The notes: generated from the sequence alone by a model not told the origin. Positions 1 to 7,683 are shown, counted from the stretch's first letter. The stretch: 10,812 bases of DNA from an uncultured Eubacteriales bacterium (GCA_902803725.1 CADCRD010000078.1:1-10812), one strand, 5' to 3'. Program-made: numbers and translations.

Positions 1-49
1 ACGCCGATGCCCTTTCGGGTTCTCGCCCCTGATCAATATGCAGGAATAA
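1..49. other. Unassigned window edge beyond the tRNA terminator
   Basis: These bases lie on the far side of the tRNA-Lys terminator. On the minus strand they contain a short GC-rich hairpin, CCC-GAAA-GGG with a GNRA-type loop, at about positions 10-19. On the plus strand two frames end in stop codons within the first 50 bases (about 28-30 and 47-49), so the stretch could be the 3' end of a plus-strand gene. It could equally be the start of a structured RNA or gene on the minus strand. Too little is visible to choose. Confidence 0.3.
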
Positions 50-50
50 C

Positions 51-75
51 AAAACGACGATCCGTTGGATCGTCG
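51..75 (-). terminator. Intrinsic terminator of tRNA-Lys
   Basis: A perfect 9-bp inverted repeat, CGACGATCC at 55-63 and GGATCGTCG at 67-75 with a 3-base loop, is followed on the minus strand by a TTTT tract (51-54). It begins ten bases past the CCA end of the tRNA, as expected for a rho-independent terminator ending a single-tRNA transcript. The stem is symmetric, but the only clean T-run is on the minus side. Confidence 0.85.
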
Positions 76-84
76 CTTTGCTAT

Positions 85-160
85 TGGTACACCATCAGGG
101 GCTCGAACCCTGGACACCCTGATTAAGAGTCAGGTGCTCTGCCAGCTGAGCTAATGGTGC
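85..160 (-). tRNA. tRNA-Lys (anticodon CTT)
   Basis: The minus strand folds into a complete 76-base cloverleaf with encoded CCA (85-87). The acceptor stem is GCACCAT with ATGGTGT, the D arm carries AGCTCAGCTGGCAGAGC, and the anticodon stem CCTGA/TCAGG holds the loop CTCTTAA, giving anticodon CTT for lysine AAG codons. The T arm is CAGGG-TTCGAGC-CCCTG. The first acceptor pair is a G1-U72 wobble rather than G-C, which is mildly unusual but keeps the fold. It has its own promoter and terminator, so it appears to be a monocistronic tRNA gene. Confidence 0.97.
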
Positions 161-177
161 TCGTTCAACGCTTGAAC

Positions 178-206
178 AGTTTACCACTTTGGACAATCTG
201 TGTCAA
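178..206 (-). promoter_or_regulatory. Sigma-A-type promoter of tRNA-Lys
   Basis: On the minus strand a perfect -35 box TTGACA (201-206) is separated by 17 bases from TAAACT (178-183). Transcription would begin near 171, about ten bases before the mature tRNA 5' end. A perfect GTTCAA-CGC-TTGAAC inverted repeat at 163-177 covers the predicted start and short leader. Confidence 0.85.
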
Positions 207-245
207 CAAGAAATATTATTTAGTGAGGATTTTTCTGAGAAAAAA

Positions 246-740
246 TCACTCATCAGATCCATCGTAAAAATCCCTGTCAGGGATTTCATTTATTACATCG
301 TACAGCGGTTCAGCAAATTCGCGGCCGTCATCATCTGCTATTTCGGATTTTGCGGGGCGCACCTTCCAGAGGCTGAACAGGTACAATCCTACAGCCGGAA
401 CCAACAGAACGTAAAGATAAGATACGGCGCCTGTTGAAATACCCATTGCCAGTCCGAATATGCAGAATATTAAAAGGCATGCACCCAGTATCAGTCCGGC
501 GCGCATGAGATAAAACGCCTTGACGCGGTCATCGTCTCTGATGATGAGCTTTAGTCCCTGTTTTGCAATTACTGAAAGAACGATCAGGACTGCACAAATG
601 ATCAGCGATGTCAATATAGCCCATGTCGTCAGTGTCTTGTCTTTTGGCATGTCAACGACGTAAGTAAGGGCTGACAGCAACACTGTCAGAATACAAATAT
701 ATTTAAAAATCCTTGTCGACAGTTTAAGAAAATTTTCCAT
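246..740 (-). CDS. Hypothetical four-helix membrane protein with acidic C-terminal tail
   Basis: I do not recognise this 164-residue protein. It has four hydrophobic segments at about residues 11-29, 38-59, 78-100 and 104-125. Helices 1-2 and 3-4 are joined by short charged loops (around PKDK, and IIRDDDRVK at 66-74), and an acidic, probably cytosolic tail (about 130-164) ends the protein. No catalytic motif or signal peptide is obvious. I start at the ATG at 740; the frame could extend upstream to a TTG at 776, but that lies inside the predicted promoter. There is no Shine-Dalgarno sequence before 740, and the promoter at 747-776 places the RNA start almost on the ATG, so translation may be leaderless. 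It stands alone between the tRNA and the divergent tatD operon. The open frame and clean membrane pattern support a real gene; function is unknown. Confidence 0.75.
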   Translation of the reverse strand: MENFLKLSTRIFKYICILTVLLSALTYVVDMPKDKTLTTWAILTSLIICAVLIVLSVIAKQGLKLIIRDDDRVKAFYLMRAGLILGACLLIFCIFGLAMGISTGAVSYLYVLLVPAVGLYLFSLWKVRPAKSEIADDDGREFAEPLYDVINEIPDRDFYDGSDE

Positions 741-746
741 ACAGGC

Positions 747-776
747 AATATACCATGAAACCCACCGGATTTGCAA
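747..776 (-). promoter_or_regulatory. Predicted promoter of the membrane protein gene
   Basis: On the minus strand TTGCAA (771-776) and TATATT (747-752) are 18 bases apart, a good vegetative promoter match. The expected RNA start is near 740, the A of the ATG, which would leave little or no 5' leader. Confidence 0.55.
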
Positions 777-796
777 GCCCGCATGCTCAAGACATA

Positions 797-825
797 TTGC
801 AATCAGATGCCCGCTACAATATAAT
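797..825 (+). promoter_or_regulatory. Predicted promoter of the tatD-tilS block
   Basis: TTGCAA (797-802), a 17-base spacer and a perfect TATAAT (820-825) form a strong sigma-A-like promoter. The predicted RNA start near 832 lies after the ATG at 826, which argues that tatD starts at 871 instead. It is back to back with the minus-strand promoter and uses the same, palindromic, TTGCAA -35 hexamer. Confidence 0.75.
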
Positions 826-870
826 ATGAAAAATGGATTGCCTTCTCAGGCTCAAACAGAAAGGGGCTAT

Positions 871-1722
871 ATGTTATACGATTCACATACACACATAAAT
901 CATGATACATATACAGAAGAGGAACGCGCCGGTGTGATCATGGCTATCGAAAATTCCGATGTGACACATGTAAATGACATCGGTTATGATCTTGCTTCTT
1001 CAAAACTGGCGGCAGAACATGCCGCAAAATATCCATGGTGCCACGCGGCTGTCGGCATTCATCCGCATGATGCGAAAAATGCTGACGACCTGACACTGTC
1101 TATGATACGCATGCTGGCGGCAAAGCCCGGCGTCGTTGCGATCGGCGAGATAGGTCTTGATTTTCATTATGACCATTCTCCCAGAGACGATCAGCGTCTG
1201 GCTTTCAGGCGGCAGATACGCATGGCGATCGATCTGAAGATGCCGATCGTTATACACTCCAGAGAAGCTGACATGGAAACGATGGAGATACTGAAAGAGG
1301 AGGGTGCCTTCAGTGAAGCGCGCAAAGCGGATTTTCCTGCCCGTCCTGTGCCGCATGGTCAGCCGGAAAAGGACTGGAGCAGTGCGGCAGCGGATGCAAG
1401 AGTATTGCTTCACTGTTATTCAGGCAGTGCAGAACTTGCTGAACAGTACGTACGCCTTGGAGGCTGGATCAGTCTGGCCGGACCGGTAACTTTCAAGAAC
1501 AACAAAAAGACTGTCAGAGTCGCACAGGCAATACCGGAGCAGTTCCTGATGGTGGAGACGGATGCGCCGTTTCTGACACCGGAGCCGTTTCGCGGCAGAC
1601 CTAATATCAGTCCGTATGTTGAGCATACAGCACGAAGGGTTGGTGTGCTTAAAGGGATAGCTTATGAAGATATCTGCCGCATTACGATGGAGAATGCTAA
1701 AAGATTTTTCAATGTAAAATAA
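871..1722 (+). CDS. tatD: TatD family metal-dependent hydrolase/deoxyribonuclease
   Basis: TatD enzymes are TIM-barrel, metal-dependent nucleases acting on DNA 3' ends; some members act in DNA repair or in D-aminoacyl-tRNA turnover. The expected metal ligands are visible in this 283-residue product: the HTH pair His6/His8 in DSHTHI, Glu93 in GEIGLDFHY, His129 in HSRE, His181 in LHCYSGS and Asp231 in VETDAPFLTPEPFRG. The start at 871 is chosen because AAAGGGG (860-866) precedes it at proper spacing and the family begins with this MLYDSHTH segment; the ATG at 826 has no binding site and lies before the predicted RNA start. The protein is longer than the usual ~255 residues because about 25 extra residues, charged and Pro/Ala-rich, lie between the HSRE and HCYSG motifs (about 146-176). 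It is the first gene of the block; tilS follows after 36 bases. Confidence 0.93.
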   Translation: MLYDSHTHINHDTYTEEERAGVIMAIENSDVTHVNDIGYDLASSKLAAEHAAKYPWCHAAVGIHPHDAKNADDLTLSMIRMLAAKPGVVAIGEIGLDFHYDHSPRDDQRLAFRRQIRMAIDLKMPIVIHSREADMETMEILKEEGAFSEARKADFPARPVPHGQPEKDWSSAAADARVLLHCYSGSAELAEQYVRLGGWISLAGPVTFKNNKKTVRVAQAIPEQFLMVETDAPFLTPEPFRGRPNISPYVEHTARRVGVLKGIAYEDICRITMENAKRFFNVK

Positions 1723-1741
1723 GCCGGAGCTGTGCCGGAGC
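1723..1741 (+). repeat. 8-bp direct repeat in the tatD-tilS spacer
   Basis: GCCGGAGC occurs twice, at 1723-1730 and 1734-1741, with TGT between. The pair fills half of the short gap just upstream of the tilS ribosome binding site. No function is evident; it may be a small duplication. Confidence 0.6.
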
Positions 1742-1758
1742 AATAATGGTGAAGGGTT

Positions 1759-3492
1759 ATGGATATAAAAAGAACAAGCAATCGAAATAGTGAGCTTGAG
1801 ACATTTGTGAATATTGAGGATCTCAAAGCCAGGGATACTATTCTGAAAACGATAAAAGAGCACTCTTTGTTCAGCTCGGGTGATCACATAGTCATGGGTC
1901 TTTCCGGAGGCCCGGATTCGCTGTGTCTGTTTGATGTGCTTTTTGAAGAGAAGGACGAGCTGGGGATCGAACTGACTGCAGTGCATATCAATCATAAGTT
2001 CAGACCGGGTGCGGCAGAAGAGGATCAGCGTTTTGTCGAAGAGTTCTGCGAGTCACGCGGGGTCACATGCAATTCATTCGAAGTCGATTGTGAAAAGCTG
2101 GCTGCAGAACTGGATATGACCAGTGAAGAAGCAGGCCGCAAAGCACGTTATGACAGTTTTAATCTCGTCGCACGGGCCGTCGAGGTCATGGGCGCGCCTC
2201 ATGACAGGATAAAGATCGTAGTTGCTCACAACAGAAACGATCAGGCTGAAACAGTATTGTTCCGGATCATCCGGGGCACTGGCACAGACGGTCTTTCGGG
2301 TATGGAATACAGTTATATGGGCGGTGGCGGATATGAGATAATCAGACCGCTGCTCGATACGCAGCGCAGCGACATATTGAAATACTGCAATGCCAGAAAA
2401 CTGGAGCCGCGTATGGATCATACAAACGAACAAGCTATATACGGACGCAACAAGATCCGTCTCAAGGTGATTCCAGGAATAGATGATATCATGGGCTCTG
2501 ATGTGACGGAGGCCTTGATGCGTCTGCGGGATACAGCAGCAGAAGACAGAGCTTATATGGAAAAACAGACCCGGGATGCTTATGAACAGGCACTCATTGA
2601 AGACCGTCTGAATGACAGGATCAGACTGGACCGCAGATCGCTGGCGGAGCTTGACGATGCTGTCAGACACAGGGTGATAATGAAGGCATTAAACAGGATC
2701 GGCCTTTCCAAGGATATCGGAAGGGTGCATCTGCTGGCAGCAGATGGGATCATTTTGTCAGACGAAGCTTCGTCGAGCCTGAATTTTCCAAAAGGTTATG
2801 TAATGCATACAGCTTATGACAGTGTCTGGCTGCAGTATGAAGGGGAGGATTCGGTACAGAATGCATTTGATGCTCTGGCGGATAAGTTTGGAATTTCGTC
2901 CGGCAGGCAGAAAGAAGCTGTTGATATTCATGATAATGAGAGAGATAAGAAAGTACAGGGAAAAGCTAAGCCGCGTTTTCGTGCAAAGCTTATGACGATC
3001 GATGAATACCGCGAAGAAGATGTTCTGAGCGATGAACGAGTGATCGAGCAGGATGCCAGCCTTCATGGTGATCCCAGAGAATTGTACAGAAAAAAGGTGG
3101 CTTTGGATGCGGAGAAGGCTTTCGGGATGCCGTCTTCGGAGATCCGTTATTCCGAAGATAATATCCATATGGGCGATAGTGATGAGCCTGAAGACAGAGT
3201 TGACATCATCTGCATCGGACTGACGAAGACGTTACTGCTCAGAACGCGCAGAGAAGGTGATTTCATCAATCTAAATGTTGGAAGAAAAACTATACAGGAT
3301 CTGTTTGTAGACATGAAAGTGCCGCGTCATATGAGGGATGACGTCCGGATGATCGCATGCGGGGGTGAGGTGCTGTGGGTGCCTGATATACCCGGCAGCG
3401 CATACGGCCACAGAGCCAGAACGGCAGAAAAATACAGCGTTTCAGATGAGACTAAACGGGTACTCATACTTGAAATGATATATGAACTATGA
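1759..3492 (+). CDS. tilS: tRNA(Ile)-lysidine synthetase TilS
   Basis: TilS uses ATP to attach lysine to C34 of the CAU-anticodon tRNA-Ile, converting it to lysidine so that it reads AUA and is charged with isoleucine. The PP-loop ATPase signature SGGPDS is at residues 49-54, followed by HINHKFRPGAAEEDQRFV, an EAGRKARY segment and VAHNRNDQAETVLFR-type motifs typical of the N-terminal domain. A central helical domain follows. The C-terminal TilS domain is recognisable at about 445-560, with VALDAEK, LRTRREGDF, DLFVDMKVPRHMRDD and VLWVPDIPG. At 577 residues it exceeds the usual ~430-470; the extra length lies at both the N-terminus and a charged spacer at about 362-445. GAAGGG (1751-1756) is only two bases from the ATG, a tight but usable site. 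It lies 36 bases after tatD. Confidence 0.95.
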   Translation: MDIKRTSNRNSELETFVNIEDLKARDTILKTIKEHSLFSSGDHIVMGLSGGPDSLCLFDVLFEEKDELGIELTAVHINHKFRPGAAEEDQRFVEEFCESRGVTCNSFEVDCEKLAAELDMTSEEAGRKARYDSFNLVARAVEVMGAPHDRIKIVVAHNRNDQAETVLFRIIRGTGTDGLSGMEYSYMGGGGYEIIRPLLDTQRSDILKYCNARKLEPRMDHTNEQAIYGRNKIRLKVIPGIDDIMGSDVTEALMRLRDTAAEDRAYMEKQTRDAYEQALIEDRLNDRIRLDRRSLAELDDAVRHRVIMKALNRIGLSKDIGRVHLLAADGIILSDEASSSLNFPKGYVMHTAYDSVWLQYEGEDSVQNAFDALADKFGISSGRQKEAVDIHDNERDKKVQGKAKPRFRAKLMTIDEYREEDVLSDERVIEQDASLHGDPRELYRKKVALDAEKAFGMPSSEIRYSEDNIHMGDSDEPEDRVDIICIGLTKTLLLRTRREGDFINLNVGRKTIQDLFVDMKVPRHMRDDVRMIACGGEVLWVPDIPGSAYGHRARTAEKYSVSDETKRVLILEMIYEL

Positions 3493-3498
3493 TAAAAT
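3470..3498 (+). promoter_or_regulatory. Predicted ftsH promoter inside the tilS 3' end
   Basis: TTGAAA (3470-3475) and TAAAAT (3493-3498) are separated by exactly 17 bases, each matching consensus at five of six positions. The -10 box falls just past the tilS stop codon. RNA would start near 3505, giving ftsH a leader of about 66 bases, so ftsH-coaX-dusB could be transcribed independently of tatD-tilS. Confidence 0.65.
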
Positions 3499-3514
3499 TT
3501 CCCAATGCCATTTT

Positions 3515-3533
3515 GTTGTGTTAAAAGCACAAC
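3515..3533 (+). other. Hairpin/inverted repeat in the ftsH leader
   Basis: GTTGTG (3515-3520) and CACAAC (3528-3533) form a 6-bp stem around a 7-base A/T-rich loop, located about ten bases after the predicted ftsH RNA start. It does not match a CIRCE or CtsR heat-shock operator. No T-tract follows, so it is not a terminator. Confidence 0.45.
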
Positions 3534-3570
3534 TTGTGAAACATTGAAGGAAAAAGAAGGAGAATACATT

Positions 3571-5724
3571 TTGAAAAGAGCATCAAAGAATATAGGAATA
3601 TATTTGCTGATCTTCGGCCTCGTTTTAGGTATGGCCTATTTTTATAACAAAGCGCCTTCCAGCGAAGTCAAGGAAGTGACGTTCACTACATTCACGAACC
3701 ATGTTCGTGAAAAGGATTTTACTAAGGTGAACATCGATGAGATGAAGCTCACCGGTGAGACGAAGAGCGGAAAGAAATACCAGACGTATGCCAGCTCTTC
3801 GCTCGACATCAACTGGCTGAATACAGAATATCTCTACAAACAGCAGGAAGAGAAGGCGGTGAAGGTGACCAATGAGGCTCCGCATGAGACTCCTTGGTAT
3901 ATTTCGATGCTGCCTACATTGATAATGATAATTGTTCTAGTCGTATTCTGGATAATGATAATGAATCAGCAGGGCGGAGGCGGCAAGGCGATGCAGTTTG
4001 GAAAGAGCAAGGCCAAACTGCAAAAAGACAGTGATCAGAGGAAAATTACTTTTGATGATGTTGCGGGTCTTGACGAGGAAAAAGAAGAACTTGAAGAAGT
4101 CGTTGACTTTCTCAAACATCCGCGCAGATTCAACAATCTGGGGGCCCGTATCCCTAAAGGCATACTGCTCGTAGGTCCTCCGGGAACAGGTAAGACTTAC
4201 ATTTCGAGAGCTGCAGCAGGCGAAGCGGGCGTTCCGTTTTTCACTATCAGTGGTTCCGAATTCGTTGAAATGTTCGTCGGCGTCGGTGCCAGCAGAGTAA
4301 GAGACTTGTTCGAACAGGCTAAGAAGAATGCTCCATGCATGGTATTCATAGACGAGATCGATGCTGTCGGACGAAAGAGAGGCGCAGGTCTTGGCGGCGG
4401 ACACGATGAAAGAGAACAGACGCTGAACCAGCTGCTTGTTGAGATGGACGGCTTTGCTGAAAACTCCGGGATCATAGTCCTGGCAGCTACCAACAGACCT
4501 GACGTACTGGACCCGGCGCTCTTAAGACCAGGCAGATTCGACCGTCAGATCGTGATCGGTGTGCCGGATGTAAAGGCAAGAGAAGCTATCTTCAAGATCC
4601 ATTCGCGCAACAAGCCTCTGGCTGAAGATGTCAAACCGGGCGTACTTGCAAGAAGAACACCGGGATTCACTCCGGCTGACATAGAGAATATGCTGAACGA
4701 AGCTGCGCTCCTTACTGCAAGGAGAAACGGACGTCAAATACGTATGGATGAGATCGAAGAAGCGATCACAAAAGTCATGGCAGGACCGGAAAAGAAGAGC
4801 AGAGTCATCAGTCCGGAAGAACGCAGACTTACCGCATTCCACGAAGCAGGGCATGCTGTTGTGGCACATTGTCTGCCGGATACCGCTCCTGTACATCAGA
4901 TAACGATCGTACCGAGAGGACGCGCAGGCGGATTCACGATGATACTGCCAAAGGAAGACAGAGCTTATGCCACCAGAAAATCTATGCGCGAGCAGATAAT
5001 CCACCTGCTGGGCGGACGTGTTGCCGAAAAGCTTACGCTGGACGACATCAGCACAGGTGCCAGCAACGACATCCAGAGGGCGACCGACATAGCGCGCGAT
5101 ATGGTAACAAAATACGGTTTCAGCGAAAAACTCGGACCGGTCAATTACAGTTCCGGTGAAGAAGTGTTCCTGGGCAAGGATCTGTCGACGAAGCAGAACT
5201 ACTCTGAAGAAGTTGCCAATGAAATCGACGAGGAAATACGCGCCATAATCGGCGAGGCTTATAATGAATGTGAGCGGATTCTTACAGAGCACAAGGATCA
5301 GCTGCACGCGGTAGCTGAGGGTCTTCTCGAGGTTGAGACGCTGGATGGTGAACAGTTTGTTCGTCTTTTCGACGGTCAGGTCACGGCTGAAGAACTGGCG
5401 TCTGAACTGGCAGAAAAAGAAGAGGATATCCAGGCCAAAAATCGCGAAGAGGCCGAAGAAATGGAAAAAATCGAACGCGAATATGAAGAAACGATATTCA
5501 GCAGCCCGATCAAGCTGGCTCAAGATGAAGATGATTCGATAGCCAGAGAGGGGCGATATGCCAGTGCAGGCAACGCAGGTGTCAGCAGGCACAGGTCAAA
5601 ACCGCTGAAAAGCGCTCACCGCGGTCCGGCAGGGGATTTTGAAGATGACAGATACAGAGCTGATGACGATCATGAACCTGATGAGAATCGCGAAGGCAAA
5701 CCGCCAAGAAGACTGGACAGCTGA
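3571..5724 (+). CDS. ftsH: ATP-dependent zinc metalloprotease FtsH
   Basis: FtsH is the membrane-anchored hexameric AAA+ protease that degrades misassembled membrane proteins and short-lived regulators. Visible parts, numbered from the TTG: transmembrane helix 1 (8-25), an extracytoplasmic domain, helix 2 (about 109-133), Walker A GPPGTGKT (202-209), Walker B VFIDEID with Asp261/Glu262, the second region of homology with NRPD and RPGRFDR, the zinc site HEAGH (424-428) and the third ligand Asp500 in SNDI. The TTG at 3571 is chosen because GAAGGAG (3556-3562) sits eight bases upstream and the product begins with a short basic stretch before helix 1; the frame opens earlier at 3505 but with no binding site. 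The 717 residues exceed the usual ~600-650 because of a long acidic coiled-coil and disordered tail (about 612-717). It follows tilS with no hpt between and precedes coaX by 58 bases. Confidence 0.98.
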   Translation: MKRASKNIGIYLLIFGLVLGMAYFYNKAPSSEVKEVTFTTFTNHVREKDFTKVNIDEMKLTGETKSGKKYQTYASSSLDINWLNTEYLYKQQEEKAVKVTNEAPHETPWYISMLPTLIMIIVLVVFWIMIMNQQGGGGKAMQFGKSKAKLQKDSDQRKITFDDVAGLDEEKEELEEVVDFLKHPRRFNNLGARIPKGILLVGPPGTGKTYISRAAAGEAGVPFFTISGSEFVEMFVGVGASRVRDLFEQAKKNAPCMVFIDEIDAVGRKRGAGLGGGHDEREQTLNQLLVEMDGFAENSGIIVLAATNRPDVLDPALLRPGRFDRQIVIGVPDVKAREAIFKIHSRNKPLAEDVKPGVLARRTPGFTPADIENMLNEAALLTARRNGRQIRMDEIEEAITKVMAGPEKKSRVISPEERRLTAFHEAGHAVVAHCLPDTAPVHQITIVPRGRAGGFTMILPKEDRAYATRKSMREQIIHLLGGRVAEKLTLDDISTGASNDIQRATDIARDMVTKYGFSEKLGPVNYSSGEEVFLGKDLSTKQNYSEEVANEIDEEIRAIIGEAYNECERILTEHKDQLHAVAEGLLEVETLDGEQFVRLFDGQVTAEELASELAEKEEDIQAKNREEAEEMEKIEREYEETIFSSPIKLAQDEDDSIAREGRYASAGNAGVSRHRSKPLKSAHRGPAGDFEDDRYRADDDHEPDENREGKPPRRLDS

Positions 5725-5782
5725 TCGAAAGACTGTCAATAGTGCAATGATTAACACATGAGAACAACTTAAGGAGGGCAAT

Positions 5783-6610
5783 ATGCTGCTGGCTTTTGAC
5801 GTCGGAAACACCAATATTGTACTGGGAGTTTTCAAAGACGGAGAACTGATCGAAAACTGGAGAATGGAAACAGATAACAAGAGAAGCGCTGATGAGTACG
5901 GCATGGTGATAAAGCAGCTGTTCGAATATTCGGATCTGTCATTCGATGATGTGGAAGATGTCATAATCTCAACGGTTGTACCATCCATACTTTTCACTTT
6001 GCAGCATCTGTCTCAGAAATATTTTAATAAAAAGGCGATTATAATCGAGCCCGGGATAAAGACCGGTCTGCTGATAAAATATGACAATCCAAAACAGGTC
6101 GGTGCTGACCGGATCGTCAATGCAGTTGCAGCTCATGCCAAATATGACGGCCCGCTGATCGTGATCGACTTCGGCACAGCGACCACGTTTTGCGCGATCA
6201 CTGAAAAGGCCGAATATCTGGGAGGAACGATCGCTCCGGGGCTGAAAATATCATCCGAAGCGCTGTTCTCAATGACGGCACAGCTGCCTAAAGTAGAGCT
6301 TGAGGAACCGGGCAAAGTCATCTGTAAGAACACGATCAGGAGCATGCAGTCCGGACTTGTTTACGGGCACATGGGCATGATCCAGTTCATAGTTGACCGC
6401 ATGAAAAAGGAACTGTCCGAGATCACCGGCAATGACAAGGCACCTAAAGTCATCGCGACCGGCGGTATGGCTAGTATGATCGCCGAAGGCGTTGAATGTA
6501 TAGATGAGGTCGACAAGATGCTGACTCTTGAAGGACTGAAACTTATCTATGAGAAAAACAGAAAAAGCAGGATCAAACAAAAGGAAGCTGAATCTAAGAA
6601 CAAGGATTAG
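5783..6610 (+). CDS. coaX: Type III pantothenate kinase CoaX
   Basis: CoaX phosphorylates pantothenate, the first step of coenzyme A synthesis; type III enzymes belong to the acetate kinase/Hsp70/actin fold and resist feedback by CoA. The phosphate-binding motif DVGNTN is at residues 6-11, the GADR segment with the likely catalytic Asp109 is at 107-110, and the second phosphate loop DFGTATTF begins at Asp129. GGTIAPGL and ATGGMA segments downstream are also family features. The 275 residues fit the family (about 255-275), with a lysine-rich C-terminal end. A strong AAGGAGGG (5771-5778) lies four bases before the ATG. The ftsH-coaX order is common in Bacillota. No promoter is evident in the 58-base gap, so it is probably co-transcribed with ftsH. 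Confidence 0.96.
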   Translation: MLLAFDVGNTNIVLGVFKDGELIENWRMETDNKRSADEYGMVIKQLFEYSDLSFDDVEDVIISTVVPSILFTLQHLSQKYFNKKAIIIEPGIKTGLLIKYDNPKQVGADRIVNAVAAHAKYDGPLIVIDFGTATTFCAITEKAEYLGGTIAPGLKISSEALFSMTAQLPKVELEEPGKVICKNTIRSMQSGLVYGHMGMIQFIVDRMKKELSEITGNDKAPKVIATGGMASMIAEGVECIDEVDKMLTLEGLKLIYEKNRKSRIKQKEAESKNKD

Positions 6611-6649
6611 CGTAATTCGAAAAGAAGACTGAGGCCGGAAAAGCTGATC

Positions 6650-7630
6650 ATGAATATCGGAAACATACAACTGAAAAATCCTTTTCTGGCTGCACCTCTG
6701 GCCGGAGTTACAGACGCACCCGCTAGAAGCCTGGCTTCTATGATGGGTGCGGCTTTGACATTTTCAGAGATGGTAAGCGGCAAAGGTTTGATGTACAATA
6801 ACAGAAACACTGAAGATCTCTTGTATATACGTCCGGAGGAAGATAATGTTGCTTATCAGATCTTCGGCTGTGAACCGGATGTGATGGAGTGGACGGCAAA
6901 GGCTCTGGCCGGAAGAGACAACTGTATTTTGGATATAAACATGGGATGCCCTGTGCCAAAGATAGTTAAGAATGGCGAAGGATCTGCCCTGATGAAAGAT
7001 CCTGTGCTGGCAGGCAGGATCGTAAGCGCCGTGTGCCGCGGAGCGAGTGCAGGCGCGGAAGAACAGAGAAAAATAAAACCTGTGACCGTAAAGATGCGTG
7101 CCGGCTGGGATGATGACAGCAGAAACGCTGCAGAGGTCGCGCTGGCATGTGAAGAAGGAGGCGCCTCAGCCGTGACCATACACGGCAGGACGAGGATGCA
7201 GTATTATTCCGGAAAAGCAGACTGGGATATCATCAGACAGGTAAAGAGTGAGATCGGGATCCCGGTCATCGGAAACGGCGATATTTTTACGGCTGAAGAT
7301 GCAGTGAGGATGCTGGATGAGACAGGATGCGACGCAGTGATGATAGCCAGGGGAGCCATGGGGAATCCGTGGATATTCAGAGAAGCTAACGCTCTGTGGG
7401 AAGGACGGCCTGTACCGCCCCGCCCCGAGCTCGATGAAATATATGATATAATGCGCAGACATTTTATCATGTTGATGGAAGACAAGGGTGAAAAACGCTC
7501 CGTCTTCGAAATGCGAAAACATGTGGGATGGTACATGAAAGGTCAGCCTCATGCAGCTGAACTTCGCAGACGCATCAACACGATCACCAGTGCTCAGGAA
7601 ATGGAAAAAGCGTTGTCGGTCCATATATAA
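6650..7630 (+). CDS. dusB: tRNA-dihydrouridine synthase (DusB-type)
   Basis: Dus enzymes are FMN-dependent TIM-barrel proteins that reduce uridine to dihydrouridine in tRNA loops using NADPH. The N-terminus (IGNIQLKNPFLAAPLAGVTD) matches the family's flavin-binding start, and the catalytic cysteine is Cys100 in DINMGCPVPK. TVKMRAGWDD, AVTIHGRTRMQYYSG, IPVIGNGDI and MIARGAMGNPWIF follow in the expected order. The C-terminal helical RNA-binding domain ends with KHVGWYMKGQPHAAELRRRIN. Its 326 residues are normal for DusB. The ribosome binding site is weak (GAGG at 6631-6634, rather far), but the start agrees with the family. It follows coaX by 39 bases and likely ends the housekeeping operon; no clear terminator is seen after it. 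Assignment to DusB rather than another Dus subfamily rests on length and context. Confidence 0.93.
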   Translation: MNIGNIQLKNPFLAAPLAGVTDAPARSLASMMGAALTFSEMVSGKGLMYNNRNTEDLLYIRPEEDNVAYQIFGCEPDVMEWTAKALAGRDNCILDINMGCPVPKIVKNGEGSALMKDPVLAGRIVSAVCRGASAGAEEQRKIKPVTVKMRAGWDDDSRNAAEVALACEEGGASAVTIHGRTRMQYYSGKADWDIIRQVKSEIGIPVIGNGDIFTAEDAVRMLDETGCDAVMIARGAMGNPWIFREANALWEGRPVPPRPELDEIYDIMRRHFIMLMEDKGEKRSVFEMRKHVGWYMKGQPHAAELRRRINTITSAQEMEKALSVHI

Positions 7631-7683
7631 AACAGAAAAACAAAAATAAACACTGATAATGCCAAAATGCATGTGAATGTATG

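Noticed and set aside
222..250. A/T-rich inverted repeat at the end of the membrane protein gene as a terminator
   Set aside because: Pairing is interrupted, GC-poor and overlaps the stop codon, and no clean T-run follows on the minus strand.
826..870. TatD start at the ATG at 826
   Set aside because: It immediately follows the TATAAT box, so it would not be within the mRNA, and it lacks a ribosome binding site.
1420..1995. 191-codon minus-strand frame across the tatD-tilS junction
   Set aside because: It overlaps two clear genes in antisense and its translation shows no recognisable domain.
3505..3570. N-terminal extension of FtsH from the ATG at 3505
   Set aside because: No ribosome binding site precedes it, it falls on the predicted RNA start, and it adds a cysteine-containing stretch unlike FtsH. 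The TTG at 3571 has a strong site at good spacing.
4522..5592. 356-codon open frame on the minus strand inside ftsH
   Set aside because: It is antisense to the conserved FtsH protease domain, its translation is Phe/Cys/Arg-rich without any motif, and it is best explained as a shadow of ftsH codon use.
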